Shown: in pieces, positions 55,387 to 64,000 of the stretch
Layout: every line of letters begins with the position of its first letter
Position numbering within the stretch: the stretch's first letter is position 1
Notes under the pieces: generated by a model
What the model was told of the DNA's origin: nothing
What the model saw: only the letters and a program-made list of their open reading frames with translations
The model's database searches: none
From: Acidovorax sp. 69
GTDB lineage: Bacteria; Pseudomonadota; Gammaproteobacteria; Burkholderiales; Burkholderiaceae_C
Direction: 5' to 3'
NCBI RefSeq assembly: GCF_002797445.1
Contig: NZ_PGEP01000001.1
Span: forward strand, 3,472,501-3,536,500
Length of the DNA stretch: 64,000 bases
Made by a program: the position numbers and the translations under genes

Positions 55387-56697
55387 ATGAAGCTAGCTGA
55401 CAACAAAGCCACCCTGTCCTTCAGCAATGGCAGCCCCAGCGTGGACCTGCCGGTCTACCAGGGCACCATTGGCCCGGATGTCATCGACATCCGCAAGCTG
55501 TATGCGCAGACGGGCATGTTCACCTATGACCCGGGCTTCCTGTCGACGGCTGCCACCCAGTCGGCCATCACCTACATTGATGGCGACAAGGGCGAACTGC
55601 TGTACCGCGGCTACCCCATTGAGCAGTTGGCCCAGAACTGCGACTTCCTGGAAACCTGCCACCTGTTGCTGTACGGTGACCTGCCCAACGAAGCGCAAAA
55701 GACCGACTTCACCAGCCGCGTGACCAACCACACCATGGTCAACGAGCAGATGCAGTTCTTCCTGCGTGGCTTCCGCCGCGACGCGCACCCCATGGCGGTT
55801 CTGACCGGCCTGGTGGGCGCCCTGTCGGCCTTCTACCATGACAGCACGGACATCAACAACCCTCAGCACCGCGACATCTCGGCGATCCGCCTGATTGCCA
55901 AGCTGCCGACACTGGTGGCCATGTCGTACAAGTACGGCATGGGCCAGCCCTACATGTACCCGCAGAACAACCTCTCTTACGCAGGCAACTTCCTGCGCAT
56001 GATGTTCGGCACGCCGTGCGAAGAGTACAAGGTCAACCCCGTGCTGGAACGCGCGCTCGACCGTATCTTCATCTTGCATGCAGACCACGAGCAGAACGCC
56101 TCGACCTCCACCGTGCGCCTGTGCGGTTCGTCGGGCACCAACCCGTTTGCAGCCATCGCTGCGGGCGTGGCCTGCCTGTGGGGCCCTGCCCACGGTGGCG
56201 CCAACGAAGCTGCGCTGAACATGCTGTACGACATCCAGGCCCAGGGCGGCGTGGAAAAGATCGGTGAGTTCATCAAGCAGGTCAAGGACAAGAACTCCGG
56301 CGTCAAGCTGATGGGCTTTGGCCACCGCGTGTACAAGAACTACGACCCGCGCGCCAAGCTCATGCAAGAGACTTGCAACGAAGTGCTGGCTGAACTGGGC
56401 CTGGAAAATGACCCGCTGTTCAAGCTGGCCAAGGAACTGGAAAAGATCGCCCTGGAAGACGACTACTTCGTGCAGCGCAAGCTCTACCCGAACGTGGACT
56501 TCTACTCCGGCATCGTGCAGCGCGCCATCGGCATCCCGGTGAACCTGTTCACCGGCATCTTCAGCCTGGCCCGCACCGTGGGCTGGATCGCCCAGCTGAA
56601 CGAAATGATCGGCGACCCCGAGTACAAGATCGGCCGTCCACGCCAGCTGTTCACCGGCTCCGTGCGCCGCGACGTGCCTCCCCTGGCCAACCGTTGA
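55387..56697 (+). CDS. gltA: citrate synthase
   Basis: The 436-aa protein is a type II citrate synthase: [51 protein letters not shown] with the catalytic His, [24 protein letters not shown] and the C-terminal [15 protein letters not shown]. It condenses oxaloacetate and acetyl-CoA. It is the last gene of the sdh group and is followed by a strong terminator. Confidence 0.96.
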   Translation: MKLADNKATLSFSNGSPSVDLPVYQGTIGPDVIDIRKLYAQTGMFTYDPGFLSTAATQSAITYIDGDKGELLYRGYPIEQLAQNCDFLETCHLLLYGDLPNEAQKTDFTSRVTNHTMVNEQMQFFLRGFRRDAHPMAVLTGLVGALSAFYHDSTDINNPQHRDISAIRLIAKLPTLVAMSYKYGMGQPYMYPQNNLSYAGNFLRMMFGTPCEEYKVNPVLERALDRIFILHADHEQNASTSTVRLCGSSGTNPFAAIAAGVACLWGPAHGGANEAALNMLYDIQAQGGVEKIGEFIKQVKDKNSGVKLMGFGHRVYKNYDPRAKLMQETCNEVLAELGLENDPLFKLAKELEKIALEDDYFVQRKLYPNVDFYSGIVQRAIGIPVNLFTGIFSLARTVGWIAQLNEMIGDPEYKIGRPRQLFTGSVRRDVPPLANR

Positions 56698-56730
56698 TCG
56701 GTACGGCGCCCCGCGCCGTCCCCAACCCTC

Positions 56731-56762
56731 AAAGCCCGCAGGCAGTGCCTGCGGGCTTTTTT
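56731..56762 (+). terminator. rho-independent terminator after gltA
   Basis: AAAGCCCGCAGGC pairs perfectly with GCCTGCGGGCTTT around an AGT loop, followed by more T. This is a strong intrinsic terminator. Confidence 0.92.
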
Positions 56763-56869
56763 CATGGCGGTTCGACCCAAGGCGAGCGACTGGCACTGGC
56801 ACATCAGTGCCCAGGCGGCCAACAACGGAAGGCGGCCCAAGATCAGGGGCTGATGGCCCCTCTAGCTGA

Positions 56870-56883
56870 TACTACCCCTAGTA
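56870..56883. promoter_or_regulatory. FrmR/RcnR-type operator candidate 1
   Basis: TACT-ACCCCT-AGTA has the inverted TACT/AGTA ends and C-rich centre described for RcnR-family sites (TACT-G6-N-AGTA). It lies 120 bp before frmR. Confidence 0.6.
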
Positions 56884-56899
56884 AATGGGTGTTTATCGG

Positions 56900-56928
56900 C
56901 CATAGCGCCTTATCCATAAGCGCTATGG
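56900..56928. promoter_or_regulatory. inverted repeat between the two FrmR site candidates
   Basis: CCATAGCGC and GCGCTATGG are perfect 9-bp arms around CTTATCCATAA, which itself can pair (TTAT/ATAA). It may be an operator or fold in the transcript leader. Confidence 0.55.
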
Positions 56929-56933
56929 TTTTA

Positions 56934-56948
56934 TACTGCACCCCAGTA
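56934..56948. promoter_or_regulatory. FrmR/RcnR-type operator candidate 2
   Basis: TACT-GCACCCC-AGTA has the same inverted ends and C-rich centre as the first site, 51 bases further on and 54 bases before the frmR ATG. Confidence 0.6.
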
Positions 56949-57002
56949 CAACCCATCAACCTTGGCACCGACTGCCACCACCGCCTGCCACCGGTCCTGT
57001 CC

Positions 57003-58437
<1,435 letters not shown>

Positions 58438-58522
58438 CGGGGGGCAGGTGCAGTGCGGGGTCATCCTCCCGCCCGCGCCCACTGCCCTCCTTTCGGTCAA
58501 AGCGCTGCATAGCCAAAAATGC

Positions 58523-58572
58523 CCGTAGTGCTTTCACATAAAGCGCTGACAGCTATTATTTCAGGAGCAATT
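58523..58572. repeat. dispersed palindromic element, copy i
   Basis: GTAGTGCTTTCAC, ATAAAGCGCTGACAGCTAT and TATTTCAGGAG lie just before fghA. The right edge contributes the purine-rich AGGAG that probably serves as the fghA ribosome-binding site. Confidence 0.65.
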
Positions 58573-58577
58573 TCTCC

Positions 58578-59438
58578 ATGTCCGATGTGATCGAACTTTT
58601 GAGCAGCCACGCTTGTTTTGGCGGCGAGCAGCGCTTCTATCGCCACGACTCCACCGCCATTGGCCTGCCGATGAAGTTCTCGGTGTATCTGCCGCCCCAG
58701 GCGAGCCAGGGCCCTGTGCCCGCGCTGCTCTACCTGGCGGGCCTGACCTGCACGGAGGAAACCTTCATGACCAAAGCGGGCGCCCAGCGCCTGGCGTCGG
58801 AGCGGGGCCTGGCCCTCATCGCGCCAGACACCAGCCCGCGCGGTGCAGCGGTGGAAGCCCTCGAAGGCGCTACCGCCAGCTGGGATTTCGGCGTGGGTGC
58901 GGGCTTCTACCTCGATGCCACTCAGGCGCCGTGGCGCGCACATTGGCGCATGGAAAGCTACCTGATTCAGGAACTGCTGCCGCTGGTGCAACAGCATCTG
59001 CCCATCGCCCCAGAGCGCCTGGGCATCTTCGGCCATTCCATGGGCGGACATGGCGCCCTCACCCTGGCGCTGCGGCACCCCGGACGATTCAAGACGGTCT
59101 CTGCCTTTGCCCCTATCTGCGCCCCCACCCAGTGCCCCTGGGGCGAGAAGGCCTTCACCGGCTACCTCGGCCCCGACCGCTCAGCCTGGCTGGAGCACGA
59201 TGCCACGGCGTTGATGCAGCACCAGCCCATCGCGCCCTACCCGGCAGGCATCCTGATCGACCAGGGTCTGGCCGACAAATTCCTGGCCGACCAGTTGCAC
59301 CCGCAGTTGTTCGAAGAAGCCTGCGCTCACATCGGCCAGCCGCTTACGCTGCGGCGCCATGCGGGATATGACCACGGCTACTACTTCATACAGAGCTTCA
59401 TGGCAGACCATTTGGCCCACCATGCACAAGGTCTCTGA
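58578..59438 (+). CDS. fghA: S-formylglutathione hydrolase
   Basis: The 286-aa alpha/beta-hydrolase has MKFSVYLPPQAS, LTCTEETFMTKAGAQRLASE, LIAPDTSPRG and the nucleophile motif GHSMGGHGALTLAL (Ser154). Asp and His follow in DQGLADKFL and GYDHGYYFIQSFMADH. It releases formate and glutathione, completing the pathway begun by frmA. Confidence 0.94.
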   Translation: MSDVIELLSSHACFGGEQRFYRHDSTAIGLPMKFSVYLPPQASQGPVPALLYLAGLTCTEETFMTKAGAQRLASERGLALIAPDTSPRGAAVEALEGATASWDFGVGAGFYLDATQAPWRAHWRMESYLIQELLPLVQQHLPIAPERLGIFGHSMGGHGALTLALRHPGRFKTVSAFAPICAPTQCPWGEKAFTGYLGPDRSAWLEHDATALMQHQPIAPYPAGILIDQGLADKFLADQLHPQLFEEACAHIGQPLTLRRHAGYDHGYYFIQSFMADHLAHHAQGL

Positions 59439-59484
59439 CAGATTATTAATGCGATCTTAAGCATCGGGCGTCACACTGCCCGCC

Positions 59485-61241
59485 ATGCTTTTGACTCTGC
59501 GGCACCTGCTGCCCTTCGCCTTTGCTCCCCGCGTGGAGCCTCAGCCAGCCTCTCAACCACCCCGTCCGCTGCACCCCGCGTGGGTCGTGGTGCTTGTCAG
59601 CACCTGGCTGGCCACCGCCTGCAATGTGCCGCTGTGGCAGGAAGTGGCCCAATTGCCCGGTCAGGGCAGCCTGCGCGGCTGGGGCTTCGCGCTGGCCTTT
59701 GCAGCCATTGTTGCGGCAGGCAACGCGGCCCTGCTGAGCCTGCTGGCCTGGCGCTGGACACTCAAGCCCGTGGTGCTTGTGCTGGTGCTGATGGCGGCAT
59801 TTGGCGCCTATTTCATGCTCGCATACGGCATTGCGATCGACGCCAGCATGCTGGTCAACGTGATGCAGACCGATGTGAAAGAGGCAGGGGATCTTCTGAA
59901 CGTGCGCATGCTGGGCACCGTGCTGGTGCTGGCCGCACCGCCCCTGCTGTGGCTGTACCGGCGCCCGGTGCTGCGCCTGAGCGCGCTGCGCCATGTGGCG
60001 CACAACGGCCTGCTGCTGGCGGGCTCCATGGCCGTCATGGTGGTATGCCTGCTGCTGGTGTTTCAGGACTTCGCCTCCACCATGCGCAACCACACCAAGC
60101 TGCGCTACCTGATCAATCCGCTCAACAGCGTTTATGCGCTGGGTAACATCGCCACCAAGCCGCTGCGCATGGACACCACCCAGCTGCTCCCCCTGGGCCG
60201 CGATGCCCAGTTGGGTGCCAGCTACACGGGCCAGGCCAAACCCCCACTGCTGGTGCTGGTGCTGGGCGAAACCGGCCGCAGCGGCAACTTTGGCATCAAC
60301 GGCTACGAGCGCGCGACAACGCCCCTGCTGTCCGCACGCAGCCAAGACCTCGTGAGCGCCCGCAACGCCTGGTCCTGCGGCACCAGCACCGCGGCATCGG
60401 TGCCCTGCATGTTCTCGCACCTGGGGCGCACGGGCTATGAAGGGCGATCGGCCAATTTCGAAAGCCTGATCGACGTGCTGCACCATGCAGGCCTGGGTGT
60501 GCTGTGGGTGGACAACCAGTCCGGCTGCAAAGGCGTATGCGACCGCGTGGGCGAGACCAGCACCACGGCCCTGAAGGACCCCGTGCTGTGCGCGGGCAGC
60601 GAGTGCCTGGACCGTGTGATGCTCAAGGACCTGGATGCCCAGATCGCAGCCCTCTCTCCCGAACAACGCCAGCGCGGCACCGTCGTGGTACTTCACCAGA
60701 TGGGTAGCCATGGCCCCGCGTACTACAAACGCTCCGCCCCGAGAACAAGAAATTTGGCCCCGAATGCACTTCCACGTCATTGCAGGAATGCGAGCGTCAG
60801 CAAGTGGTGAACGCCTACGACAACAGCATCGTCGAAACGGATCAGTTCCTGGATTCAGTGCTCAAATGGCTGACAGCGCATGAAAATCAAGCGCAGACAG
60901 CTATGATTTACGTAGCAGACCACGGTGAATCCCTGGGTGAAAAAAACATCTACCTGCATGGGCTGCCTTATGCCGTGGCACCCGACGTGCAAAAACATGT
61001 GCCCTGGATCACCTGGCTATCGCCCGCCATGCAAGCGCGCACGCAAACCACCACCGGTTGCCTCCAAAAAGACCTGGCAGACCGGCGCATCACCCACGAC
61101 CACTACTTCCATTCGGTACTGGGTTTGATGGATGTCACAACGAGCGCCTACAACCCCGAGCTGGACATGTTCGCCCCCTGCCGCAACGCCACGCCCGCCA
61201 AGTTGGCGAGCCCTTCGCCCACGACAGCGCCAAAAGGGTAA
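59485..61241 (+). pseudogene. phosphoethanolamine transferase (EptA family), interrupted by a -1 frameshift
   Basis: The first frame (59485-60810) has about five membrane helices and then the catalytic domain: LGETGRSGNFGINGYERATT, the nucleophile Thr302 in CGTSTAASVPCMFSHLGRTG, and VVLHQMGSHGPAYYKR. It then leaves the family. The remainder (VVNAYDNSIVETDQFLD, AMIYVADHGESLGEKNIYLH) is in the -1 frame from about 60741 to 61241. One extra C in GCCCCG (60736-60741) restores a ~585-aa protein. EptA enzymes add phosphoethanolamine to lipid A and can raise polymyxin resistance. The nucleotides at 60868-60912 resemble the dispersed palindrome. Confidence 0.85.
60868..60912. repeat. dispersed palindromic element-like segment, copy j, inside a CDS
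   Basis: ACAGCGCATGAAAATCAAGC followed by GCAGACAGCTATGATTT resembles the AGCGC...AAGCGC-AGCTAT pattern of the family and is translated as TAHENQAQTAMIY in the EptA-like gene. The match may partly be coincidence. Confidence 0.45.
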
Positions 61242-61421
61242 AACGGGGCGGCACCAGCGGGTCGGTCCGCCAGTGAGCCAGGCCGCGCTGGGCGCTTTGG
61301 GCCAGCGCATGGGCCCCACCAGAGCCCGAGCGCAACCCCATAGCGCGGTACCCCGTTCAGACCCGGCTGATGGCCCTGCGCACCCGGCAATGGCCAGGGC
61401 CGCCGGTCGCCCGGGTACTTG

Positions 61422-62198
61422 TCACCCTCGCCCCACAAACGGCATCCTGGTCGCCATGACGGTGTGGAACAGCACATTGGCTTCCAGAGGCAGGTTGGCC
61501 ATGTACAGCACCGACTGCGCCACGATGTTTGCATCCATCAGGGGCTCGATGGCCACTTCTCCGTTGGCCTGCGGTACACCCTTGGCCATGCGCGATGCCA
61601 GGTCTGTCATGGCATTGCCGATATCAATCTGACCGACTGCGATGTTGAACGCACGCCCGTCGAGGGCGGCGGTTTTGGTCAACCCCATCACGGCATGTTT
61701 GGTGGCGGTGTAGGCGGCCGAGTTGGGTCGGGGTGCGTGTGCAGAAATCGAGCCGTTGTTGATGACACGACCGCCCTGCGGACTCTGATCGCGCATGACC
61801 CGGAAGGCCTGCTGAAGGCAATAGAACATGCCGTTCAGGTTCACATCCACCACTTCGCGCCACTGCTGCGGCGTCCAGTCCAGAAAGGAGCCGGGTGGGT
61901 TGCCCCGACCTGCATTGTTGAACAACAGATCCACGCGCCCAAAACGGGCAACCGCTTGTGCAAACAGGCTTTCTACCGCAGCCGCATCGCACACATCGGT
62001 GGGCACACACAGCAAGCGCTCGGCAGCACCCGAAAGGGTTTGGGCTTGCGCGCTCACTTCCTCCAGAAGTGCAGCGCGGCGCCCCGCCAGAACCACACAA
62101 TAGCCGTCGCCGGCCAAGGCGAGTGCGACCGCCTTGCCAATGCCAGAGCCGGCGCCGGTGACAACGGCTACTTTCTGGGTTTTCACGGGTGTGTTCAT
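61422..62198 (-). CDS. short-chain dehydrogenase/reductase
   Basis: The 258-aa SDR has the cofactor loop [19 protein letters not shown], the NADP-favouring [40 protein letters not shown] and the YxxxK catalytic pair (YTATKHAV). The substrate is unknown. The ATG at 62198 is close to the first strand. Confidence 0.85.
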   Translation of the reverse strand: MNTPVKTQKVAVVTGAGSGIGKAVALALAGDGYCVVLAGRRAALLEEVSAQAQTLSGAAERLLCVPTDVCDAAAVESLFAQAVARFGRVDLLFNNAGRGNPPGSFLDWTPQQWREVVDVNLNGMFYCLQQAFRVMRDQSPQGGRVINNGSISAHAPRPNSAAYTATKHAVMGLTKTAALDGRAFNIAVGQIDIGNAMTDLASRMAKGVPQANGEVAIEPLMDANIVAQSVLYMANLPLEANVLFHTVMATRMPFVGRG

Positions 62199-62280
62199 TC
62201 AAATGGTTCCTGATGTCATACGCAGAGAGGTTGAGACTTGCGGCACCGCTTCGCCAACGTGCCATGAAGCACAGTATCGA

Positions 62281-62487
62281 TCAGGGGGTCGCGGCAGGGG
62301 TTGCATCGACCTCGGGGCGGGTCCCACGCCAGGCGTTCAGGCTGGGGAATTCGCGGGTGCAGCCCATGCAGCGCAGCCTCTCAGCGTAGCGCATGACTCC
62401 CGCAGCATCCCGCGCAACCACGCGGTGGTAGCTGGTCGCGCCGCAGAAACTGCAGCAGTTGGTGGACGTTAGCTTGACGGGCTGCAT
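62281..62487 (-). CDS. small zinc-ribbon-like protein
   Basis: The 68-aa peptide begins MQPVKLTSTNCCSFCGATSY and has CMGCTREF 25 residues later, giving a CxxC-CxxC zinc-ribbon arrangement. The ORF is open upstream to 62547, but the inner ATG at 62487 is a better start. I recall similar short proteins in related bacteria, without function. Confidence 0.6.
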   Translation of the reverse strand: MQPVKLTSTNCCSFCGATSYHRVVARDAAGVMRYAERLRCMGCTREFPSLNAWRGTRPEVDATPAATP

Positions 62488-62704
62488 GGGGTGGAATGGG
62501 TACATCGGCTTCAGAAGGGCCGCGCATCCGAAGGATTTTGGGTCCATTCAACGCAGCGGGTGTGGGGGGGCCACGGTCGTTGCGACCTGAAAGCAGTGGG
62601 CTGATGATAGGCGCGTGCATTGTCGAACAGCCTTGGCGAGGCTTGCGTGTGCGGGGGCACCCATCCGTCAACACATCTGCACCCCTGCAGCGACAGCCAC
62701 GGAA

Positions 62705-63604
62705 TCAACGTGCCACCATCCAGCCCTGAGCCTCCCCCATCAAATGCTCCCGAAACACTTGCGCAATGGGCGACAGCTGTTTGCCTTTGGGCCAGACCAG
62801 ATGCCACTGCGACTGGATGGGAAAGCCTTGCACGTTGAGGATGGCAAGACCCTCGTGGTGGGCGCCCAACGCGTGGCGCGAGACGATGGACACGCCCAAT
62901 TGGCCTTCTACCGACTCTTTGATGGCTTCGTTGCTGCCCAGCTCCAGCATAGCGCCGGGGGCAAAGCCCATCTGGCTCAGGTGAGCGTCGGTGGCCATGC
63001 GGGTGCCTGAGCCTTTTTCGCGCAGGATGAAGCGCTCGGCCTGCAATTGATCGAGTTGGACGCGCTTTTTGGCGGCGAGCTTATGGCCTGCAGGGACCAC
63101 AACCACCAGCGGGTTGGGCATGAGGATGTGATCCTCCAGCGGCAAGTCAGCGGGCGGCATCGACATCACGTAAAGGTCGTCCAGATTGCTGCGCAGGCGC
63201 GTGATGACATGGTCGCGATTGAGCACCTCCAGCGAGATATCAATCTGCGGGTGCAGCTTGCAGAAGCTGCCCAGCAAGCGTGGCACAAAGTATTTGGCGG
63301 TGCTCACCACGGCGACCTTGAGCCGCCCGCTGGTGAGGCCTTTGGTGCCAGAGATGCGCTGCTCAAACGCATCCCACTCGCCAGCGACGGCACGCGCAGT
63401 GCGGGCCAGGGCGTGCCCGGCATCGGTGAGGTGCACGCGGCGCGAAACGACTTCATACAGCGGCAGGCCCACGGCCAGCGTTACTTCTCGCAGCTGCATG
63501 GAGGCAGTGGGCTGGGTCACATGCATGACCTTGGCGGCGGCGCTCACACTGCCGGTTTCGGCCAGCGCCAAAAAGAGGCGCAGCTGGCGAAAGGTAATGT
63601 TCAT
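62705..63604 (-). CDS. LysR-family regulator (CbbR-like)
   Basis: The 299-aa protein has an N-terminal helix-turn-helix (FRQLRLFLALAETGSVSAAA followed by KVMHVTQPTASMQLREV) and a C-terminal co-inducer domain (RLKVAVVSTAKYFVPRLLGS; GVSIVSRHALGAHH). The HTH resembles CbbR, the carbon-fixation regulator. It is divergent from an sbtA-type bicarbonate permease, which it probably controls. Confidence 0.87.
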   Translation of the reverse strand: MNITFRQLRLFLALAETGSVSAAAKVMHVTQPTASMQLREVTLAVGLPLYEVVSRRVHLTDAGHALARTARAVAGEWDAFEQRISGTKGLTSGRLKVAVVSTAKYFVPRLLGSFCKLHPQIDISLEVLNRDHVITRLRSNLDDLYVMSMPPADLPLEDHILMPNPLVVVVPAGHKLAAKKRVQLDQLQAERFILREKGSGTRMATDAHLSQMGFAPGAMLELGSNEAIKESVEGQLGVSIVSRHALGAHHEGLAILNVQGFPIQSQWHLVWPKGKQLSPIAQVFREHLMGEAQGWMVAR

Positions 63605-63618
63605 AGATTTTTATCTAT
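63603..63618. promoter_or_regulatory. inverted repeat at the LysR start (candidate operator)
   Basis: ATAGAT-TTTT-ATCTAT is a perfect 6-4-6 repeat that overlaps the LysR start codon, in the ~90-bp gap to the divergent sbtA gene. A second short palindrome, ATTCGAAT, follows at 63629-63636. LysR proteins bind inverted repeats in such gaps. Confidence 0.6.
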
Positions 63619-63693
63619 AGGTAGTCGCATTCGAATCGATTTTACTTTGCAGATGGCCACCCCTAGCATCGGGCCCCAACAAGGAGTTGAACG

Positions 63694-64000
63694 ATGCAAA
63701 GCCTGCTGGACCCTGCGATTTTGTTTTTTGCCCTGGGGGTGTTTGCATGCCTGGTGCGATCAAACCTCGAGATGCCTGTAGCCATCTCGAAATTTTTGTC
63801 CATTTACCTGCTGATGGCGCTGGGCCTCAAAGGCGGGTTTGCGCTGGCGGCCTCGGGCATGACGCCCAGCGTGGTCAGCAGCCTGGGTTTGGCCGTGCTG
63901 CTGGCGGTAGTGGTGCCCCTGGTGGGCTTTGCGCTGCTGAGGCGGTTTTTGTCAGGCTTTGACGCGGCAGCGGTGGCGGCGACGTATGGCTCGGTCAGTG
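63694..64000 (+). CDS. SbtA-type sodium-dependent bicarbonate permease, N-terminal fragment
   Basis: The first 102 codons of a membrane protein run off the right edge. It starts QSLLDPAILFFALGVFACLV, then RSNLEMPVAISKFLSIYLLM and ALGLKGGFALAASGM, the N-terminal block of the SbtA/DUF897 family. A GGAG ribosome-binding site precedes the ATG. These permeases import bicarbonate with sodium; in non-autotrophs the role is less clear. Confidence 0.82.
   Translation, partial: MQSLLDPAILFFALGVFACLVRSNLEMPVAISKFLSIYLLMALGLKGGFALAASGMTPSVVSSLGLAVLLAVVVPLVGFALLRRFLSGFDAAAVAATYGSVS

Larger units (their letters stand above)
56698..57002. other. intergenic region with gltA terminator and frmR control elements
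   Basis: This ~305-bp gap holds the gltA terminator, two TACT...AGTA sites with C-rich spacers and an inverted repeat between them, described in the entries below. No gene is apparent. Confidence 0.6.

Noticed and set aside
61242..61421. Possible short gene between the EptA-like and SDR genes
   Set aside because: Open frames there are shadows or extensions without domain features or ribosome-binding sites.

Overview
The window is GC-rich chromosomal DNA from a betaproteobacterium, most likely Comamonadaceae (Acidovorax or a close relative). This rests on gene content and order (tol-pal start, ribBA-ribH-nusB, a cyo oxidase operon with its own RegB/RegA pair, mdh and sdhCDAB-sdhE-gltA around a GntR regulator) and on a short dispersed palindromic element built on AGCGCT / AGCTAT cores. 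The genus is inference. I saw no rRNA, tRNA, CRISPR array, insertion sequence or prophage.

Layout. 1-7.8 kb: start of an acetyl-CoA-synthetase-like gene, a DUF2242 lipoprotein, a secreted-type nuclease, an MFS exporter, a DHH phosphoesterase, TerB-like and ankyrin proteins, TruC and a nitronate monooxygenase. 7.9-13.4 kb: a signalling block (REC-HD-GYP protein, histidine phosphatase, multidomain hybrid kinase). 13.8-25.2 kb: transporters, a large orphan protein with a beta-propeller-like end, a GGDEF/EAL protein, the RbgA/YlqF GTPase and small proteins. 25.3-29.9 kb: gshA, an SDR enzyme, DUF427, a striking 543-bp noncoding stretch with three 114-bp direct repeats carrying consensus DnaA boxes, then a methyltransferase-ferredoxin pair. 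30.1-36.1 kb: ribBA-ribH-nusB, an aminotransferase and ybgC-tolQRA. 36.2-44.6 kb: an MHS-type transporter divergent from cyoABCD-SURF1-regB-regA. 44.9-56.7 kb: TCA-cycle genes (acnB, a CitE-like lyase and mdh on the minus strand; a GntR regulator, sdhCDAB, sdhE and gltA on the plus strand). 57.0-61.2 kb: glutathione-dependent formaldehyde detoxification (frmR, class III ADH, fghA), then a phosphoethanolamine transferase. 61.4-64 kb: an SDR enzyme, a zinc-ribbon protein, and a LysR regulator divergent from a truncated sbtA-type bicarbonate permease.

The cyo oxidase, RegB/RegA, succinate dehydrogenase, citrate synthase, aconitase and malate dehydrogenase form a respiratory and TCA neighbourhood, each part with its own candidate regulator. 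The frm block has two RcnR/FrmR-style TACT...AGTA operators.

Main oddities: (1) the 114-bp repeats with DnaA boxes; (2) four genes interrupted by an apparent single-base loss in a homopolymer, all needing the same -1 correction, two of them on X_XXY_YYZ-type slippery heptamers; (3) the dispersed palindrome family, with two copies apparently inside coding sequence; (4) a RibBA whose GTP cyclohydrolase II half lacks the zinc cysteines.
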